Assembly (NCBI GenBank): GCA_028289305.1
Contig: JANQQO010000211.1
Span: forward strand, 1 to 7,594
Reading direction: 5' to 3'
Length of the DNA stretch: 7,594 nt
Origin: Rickettsiales bacterium
Lineage (GTDB): Bacteria > Pseudomonadota > Alphaproteobacteria > Rickettsiales > JANQQO01
Part shown: in pieces, positions 4,852 through 7,594 of the stretch
Layout of the letters: each line of letters opens with the position of its first letter
How positions within the stretch are numbered: the first letter of the stretch is position 1
Notes under the pieces: generated by a model
Databases searched by the model: none
What the model was told of the DNA's origin: nothing
The model's input: only the letters and a program-made list of their open reading frames with translations
Position numbers and translations under genes: made by a program

Positions 4852-6606
4852 TTAGCTTCTCATTTGAGACTCGCCAAAATTATCTCTAAAATCTGCTGCT
4901 ATCTTTTCTAGCGCCTGCTGATGACGATCTAAGAGCTCTTTTCCTTTCCCTTCGGTCATAAATGTATTCCACCGCTGGTTCATTTCACGAATGTTGTCCA
5001 AAAATGCCTGCGCGGAATATGTTGTTTCTCCTCTAGCAGCGTTTACTCTATTTTTATATTCCTCACTACCCACCCTTTCATCCAGTATATCGCTAATGAT
5101 ATTGGCGGTAGTAGGTGCCGCAGTTGTAGTGCCTGTATTCATGCCACCATTAATAACAAACTTTCCTCCTTTGCTTGTTTCGCCAATAGCAAATAATGGT
5201 ACATCATTTGTCGTAAAAGACCGCACACACACATCATCCCAACACACCACCTCATCCGCTTCCATTGCTTTATCAAAGTGTTCTCCATAAAGCGCCCTAG
5301 CAATTCTAAGATTTTCTTCCTGCATTGCCTTCTTCTGCTCATCGGAAATACTATGCGGATCTGAACCAACCCACGCATAGCCACCACCAATAACAATATA
5401 TTGCTTCCCATCACGCTCTATAATTTTATGATTCTGATCAGCAACCGGGCGCAGCGTACCTTCAGGCATGGATTGATGTCCCGCCTCAGTCATATCACCA
5501 TACCTCTTCATCTCACCATCCGGCAAAGCAAAGTAACGATCACCATGCACTTTAAAGCTTTGTTTTATCCCTTCGGGCGCAGGCAACATCACCCACCCAC
5601 CTGCAACACCGTTAATTTCATACTCTGCAGGCGTCCCCTCCAATAATTTTCCTGCGTAGGCTCCCGTAGAAACAACAACATTCGTTCCGGTAATCGCATA
5701 TGCTTTTTCTTCTGTCTCACCTACTCTTTGTATTCCACTAAGACCGGTTATTTGTTTTGTCTCATTCATCTTTATGGATTGTATTTCCGTGTTGAACTGT
5801 ATTTCTACCCCGTGTTCCTCCAAATACGTCATCAAACGCTCTGCAAACTTATGAATATTAAATGTAAAAGAGCGCTCCTCATCCATCAGCAACACACCAC
5901 CTTTGACAAAACCGCTCTCTATCGCATGATAAAAATGTGGGTATTGAGTTTTAATTTTCTTAAGATCCTCTGGGTTGTCCGCAGATAGTGCCCCATCCGT
6001 TTTGGCCAAGCCGTCATATTTTTCGTGCAGTGCTTTTGCTGCTTCATATAACTCTTTGTTATCATACACTCTAGCCACACCTGGTATGAGGTCCACATCC
6101 TCAAATAACGCCGGCTGATTCTCACGCATTTCATGCCACCAATTCATTGCAAACTGGTTATACTTCACATAAAGCTCAAAAAGATCTTCTTTAAACACCT
6201 TATTCTCCTCACAGCATGCTGTAACACGCTTGGCTAGCCATTGAATTTCTTCCTCACTACACGCGCCAATCTCTTTTCCAAGCCAGCCACCTTCTGTAAT
6301 CAAATGCTGGAACATAAAATCCATATCTGGGTAGGTCGCCGTATTGTCTGTATAATTATGGCCCTCAAATAAGGTAATATAGCGATTAACCAACCCCTTC
6401 CACGTCGATCCATCGAGTTGATTTCCTTGAGAATCCACATAAAACTCGGAACCATCCTTCTCCAAAAGCCTTGGATCACCATTCTTTGTTACAATTTTAA
6501 TATCCGCACCTGGATCCTTTAATTTCAGCATATACGCCGTCATTAAGGCATCAACCCCACCACCAACGATGACATTTTCATGTGAATCCAAATCAGACGT
6601 GCTCAT
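4852..6606 (-). CDS. FAD-dependent oxidoreductase of the DAO (glycine/D-amino acid oxidase-like) superfamily
   Basis: The 584-residue protein starts with a Rossmann dinucleotide-binding strand, NVIVGGGVDALMTAYML (11-27). Later segments fit the DAO fold: SFTFNIHKFAERLMTYLEEHG (246-266), where such enzymes carry the FAD-contacting helix, EIQFNTEIQSIK (268-279), VVVSTGAYAGKLLE (310-323), IVIGGGYAW (404-412), RSFTTNDVPLFAIGE (462-476) and the C-terminal FAD loop INGGMNTGTTTAAPTTANIISD (485-506). Two features are unusual. The third glycine of GxGxxG is Ala20, and the second strand ends IKIVTKN with no acidic residue to bind the adenosine ribose. About 70 helical, charged residues (515-584) follow the FAD domain. 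There is no signal peptide, so a cytoplasmic enzyme is likely; the substrate is unknown. GC is near 40-45%, lower than the neighbouring synthase gene, which may reflect transfer. It lies 84 bp downstream of the HxlR gene in the same direction. The ribosome binding site (AGAAAG) is weak. Confidence 0.82.
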   Translation of the reverse strand: MSTSDLDSHENVIVGGGVDALMTAYMLKLKDPGADIKIVTKNGDPRLLEKDGSEFYVDSQGNQLDGSTWKGLVNRYITLFEGHNYTDNTATYPDMDFMFQHLITEGGWLGKEIGACSEEEIQWLAKRVTACCEENKVFKEDLFELYVKYNQFAMNWWHEMRENQPALFEDVDLIPGVARVYDNKELYEAAKALHEKYDGLAKTDGALSADNPEDLKKIKTQYPHFYHAIESGFVKGGVLLMDEERSFTFNIHKFAERLMTYLEEHGVEIQFNTEIQSIKMNETKQITGLSGIQRVGETEEKAYAITGTNVVVSTGAYAGKLLEGTPAEYEINGVAGGWVMLPAPEGIKQSFKVHGDRYFALPDGEMKRYGDMTEAGHQSMPEGTLRPVADQNHKIIERDGKQYIVIGGGYAWVGSDPHSISDEQKKAMQEENLRIARALYGEHFDKAMEADEVVCWDDVCVRSFTTNDVPLFAIGETSKGGKFVINGGMNTGTTTAAPTTANIISDILDERVGSEEYKNRVNAARGETTYSAQAFLDNIREMNQRWNTFMTEGKGKELLDRHQQALEKIAADFRDNFGESQMRS

Positions 6607-6690
6607 ACAGCGCTTTCTGCATTACTTTTCTCGGAAGACTGATTTTACCATTTTTTGAGATAATCGAAAAACAAAAACCTTCTACCAGCC

Positions 6691-7134
6691 TCACCCAATA
6701 CCGTGTTGCTTTTCCCATTCGGCCAGTTGGTTGAGGGTAGCGTCGATCATATCTTGCGGGTCGTTATCTAATGCGGCCTGTGCATCGGGCGGAATGTTAA
6801 TAATCTCATCCTGGTTGCGCTCTGACCACCGCACCATCTCCAACAACATATAAATCAGGTCTTTGCCTTTATCGGTCAGATAATAAAGCTTACGCCGCCC
6901 ACTTTCTGGGTGTGGAATCGAGGCGATAAGGCCGGTGCATTCCATTTTCTTCAAACGGTCGGATAAAATATTGCTCGAAATCCCCTCCTCTGCCGCCAGC
7001 ATATCCTTATATTCATGCCGGCCCAGAAACATCAAATCGCGAATAATCAGCAGCGTCCAATGGTCACCAACCACATCCAACGCGCAGGCCACTGGACATT
7101 CAGAGCGAATATTATGTTCTGTACGCTTTACCAT
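6691..7134 (-). CDS. HxlR-family winged helix transcriptional regulator
   Basis: The 147-residue protein is a typical HxlR (DUF24) regulator. It has CPVACALDVVGDHWTLLIIRDL (13-34), the wing and recognition region GISSNILSDRLKKMECTGLI (51-70) and the family motif PESGRRKLYYLTDKGKDL (76-93). These proteins are dimeric DNA-binding regulators, several of which sense quinones, aldehydes or other electrophiles through an N-terminal cysteine. Cys13 sits at that conserved position, and Cys17 and Cys66 are also present, so thiol-based sensing is possible but unproven. The gene is divergent from an RND exporter gene, and the gap holds two matched palindromes, one near its own predicted transcription start, which suggests autoregulation. 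The FAD oxidoreductase follows 84 bp downstream with no evident terminator and may be part of the same unit. The ATG at 7134 is preceded by a T run and only a weak Shine-Dalgarno, which fits low expression. Confidence 0.92.
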   Translation of the reverse strand: MVKRTEHNIRSECPVACALDVVGDHWTLLIIRDLMFLGRHEYKDMLAAEEGISSNILSDRLKKMECTGLIASIPHPESGRRKLYYLTDKGKDLIYMLLEMVRWSERNQDEIINIPPDAQAALDNDPQDMIDATLNQLAEWEKQHGIG

Positions 7135-7142
7135 AAAAAATC

Positions 7143-7159
7143 ACTTGCATAATGCAATT
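7143..7159. promoter_or_regulatory. Predicted HxlR operator O1 (imperfect palindrome)
   Basis: The site reads ACTTGCATAATGCAATT, whose inner 13 bp (TTGCAT-A-ATGCAA) are a perfect inverted repeat. It shares the ACTTGCAT half-site with O2, 37 bp away centre to centre (about 3.5 helical turns). It lies between the predicted start of hxlR-type gene transcription and its ATG, a position suited to autorepression. The assignment to this HxlR protein is inferred from position. Confidence 0.65.
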
Positions 7160-7165
7160 GTTATA

Positions 7166-7194
7166 TCTATACTTGACATACTTGCATTATGCAA
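7166..7194 (-). promoter_or_regulatory. Predicted promoter of the HxlR regulator gene
   Basis: On the minus strand TTGCAT (7194-7189) is followed after 17 bp by TATAGA (7171-7166). The -35 box is part of operator O2, and the predicted start, near 7159, falls at the edge of O1. The leader would be about 25 bases. Confidence 0.5.
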
Positions 7195-7201
7195 GTATTA
7201 G
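7173..7201 (+). promoter_or_regulatory. Predicted promoter of the RND exporter gene
   Basis: TTGACA (7173-7178) and TATTAG (7196-7201) are separated by exactly 17 bp, and that spacer is almost entirely operator O2. Transcription would start near 7208, leaving a leader of about 79 bases. A repressor bound at O2 would block both boxes. Confidence 0.65.
7178..7198. promoter_or_regulatory. Predicted HxlR operator O2 (perfect 21-bp palindrome)
   Basis: Two perfect 10-bp arms, ATACTTGCAT and ATGCAAGTAT, flank a single central T at 7188. The TACTT/AAGTA ends resemble operators known for HxlR/DUF24 regulators, which often have the form TACTT-N-AAGTA. The site overlaps the exporter -35 and -10 boxes and the -35 box of the divergent regulator gene, so one bound dimer could control both directions. 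Confidence 0.75.
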
Positions 7202-7286
7202 ACGCAGAAATCAATAAAAATGCAAAAAATCGGCCGTATCACACCCGCAAAAACACCCTTAAAAAAATAAGCAGTAAGGACGCATC

Positions 7287-7594
7287 ATGAGATCATTTAT
7301 GGAACAATTTGGGCTACACCTCGCAAATACCGTCATTCGTTTCCGTTGGTTGGTTGTCCTGATCTCGCTGCTTATTGTGGTAGCCTCCGCTTATGGCGCA
7401 CAATACCTCCAATTCGCAAATAACTACCGCGTGTTTTTCGGCAGCGATAACCCGGAACTCACCGCCTTCGAAGAATTTCAAGAAACCTTCTCCAAAAACG
7501 ATAACGTCCTCTTCGTATTAACGCCCAAAGACGGCAATACTTTCAGCAGCGATATGGCGCAGCTGATGGAAGAGATCACTGAAAAAGCCTGGCA
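7287..7594 (+). CDS. MMPL/RND-superfamily exporter, N-terminus only (cut by window edge)
   Basis: The visible 102 residues begin MRSFMEQFGLHLANTVIRFR, followed by a membrane segment at about 21-38 (WLVVLISLLIVVASAYGA). After it comes a periplasmic stretch with NNYRVFFGSDNPELTAFEEF (45-64) and NDNVLFVL (71-78). This pattern of one membrane helix, then N-Y-R-x-F-F, then NPEL-x-AFEEF is typical of the predicted RND-superfamily exporters with MMPL domains. Such proteins sit in the inner membrane and use the proton gradient to move lipids or other hydrophobic compounds; the substrate here is unknown. AAGGA lies 6 bases before the ATG. The gene is divergent from the HxlR gene, and its promoter encloses the perfect palindrome O2, so it is probably the main target of that regulator. 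An ATG at codon 5 is a less likely start because it lacks a ribosome binding site. Confidence 0.88.
   Translation, partial: MRSFMEQFGLHLANTVIRFRWLVVLISLLIVVASAYGAQYLQFANNYRVFFGSDNPELTAFEEFQETFSKNDNVLFVLTPKDGNTFSSDMAQLMEEITEKAW

Noticed and set aside
4835..4860. Terminator between the convergent synthase and oxidoreductase genes
   Set aside because: Only a weak AGAA/TTCT pairing with no T-run; nothing that supports a terminator call.
6607..6690. TGCATTACTT upstream of the oxidoreductase as a third HxlR site
   Set aside because: It shares only the TGCATTA core with O2 and is not palindromic, so the match is too weak.

Overview
The window looks like a stretch of chromosome from an alphaproteobacterium of moderate GC content. 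The clearest evidence is a gene for the DUF1013 cell-cycle regulator TrcR, a family typical of Alphaproteobacteria. The heptose kinase HldE points to a Gram-negative with lipopolysaccharide, and the tRNA-Ala and the CTTGAC-type -35 boxes fit. The genus cannot be read from the sequence. Composition is uneven: lines counted by eye give about 63% GC in hldE and 55% in the glutamate-synthase-like gene. Two other genes fall nearer 40-45%: the DUF488 gene and the FAD oxidoreductase.

Left part (1-1800). On the minus strand trcR is followed after 28 bp by hldE, which runs off the left edge; the two probably form one transcription unit. A divergent 180-bp intergenic region carries a trcR promoter and a strong promoter for a solitary tRNA-Ala(UGC).

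Middle (1800-3310). Just after the tRNA lie two imperfect copies of a hairpin-forming repeat. A minus-strand two-gene unit then encodes a DUF488 protein and a small unrecognised partner. The partner lacks a usable start and seems to carry a one-base frameshift (or sequence error) in an A run. Function is unknown for both.

Right part (3309-7594). A membrane-anchored FMN/3Fe-4S protein of the glutamate synthase family (plus strand) is tail to tail with a FAD-dependent oxidoreductase (minus strand). Upstream of the oxidoreductase, in the same direction, is an HxlR-family regulator. Divergent from the regulator is the start of an MMPL/RND-family exporter, cut by the right edge. The regulator-exporter gap holds two related palindromes: one is a perfect 21-bp inverted repeat inside the exporter promoter, the other lies at the predicted start of regulator transcription. 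This is the best-supported regulatory circuit in the window: a probably autoregulated HxlR repressor of an RND exporter, perhaps also controlling the downstream flavoenzyme.

No CRISPR array, insertion sequence, rRNA gene or recognisable defence locus is visible. No gene-free stretch exceeds 300 bp. I do not see a convincing new system. The most interesting leads are the HxlR operator pair and its gene set, and the DUF488 pair with its broken partner.
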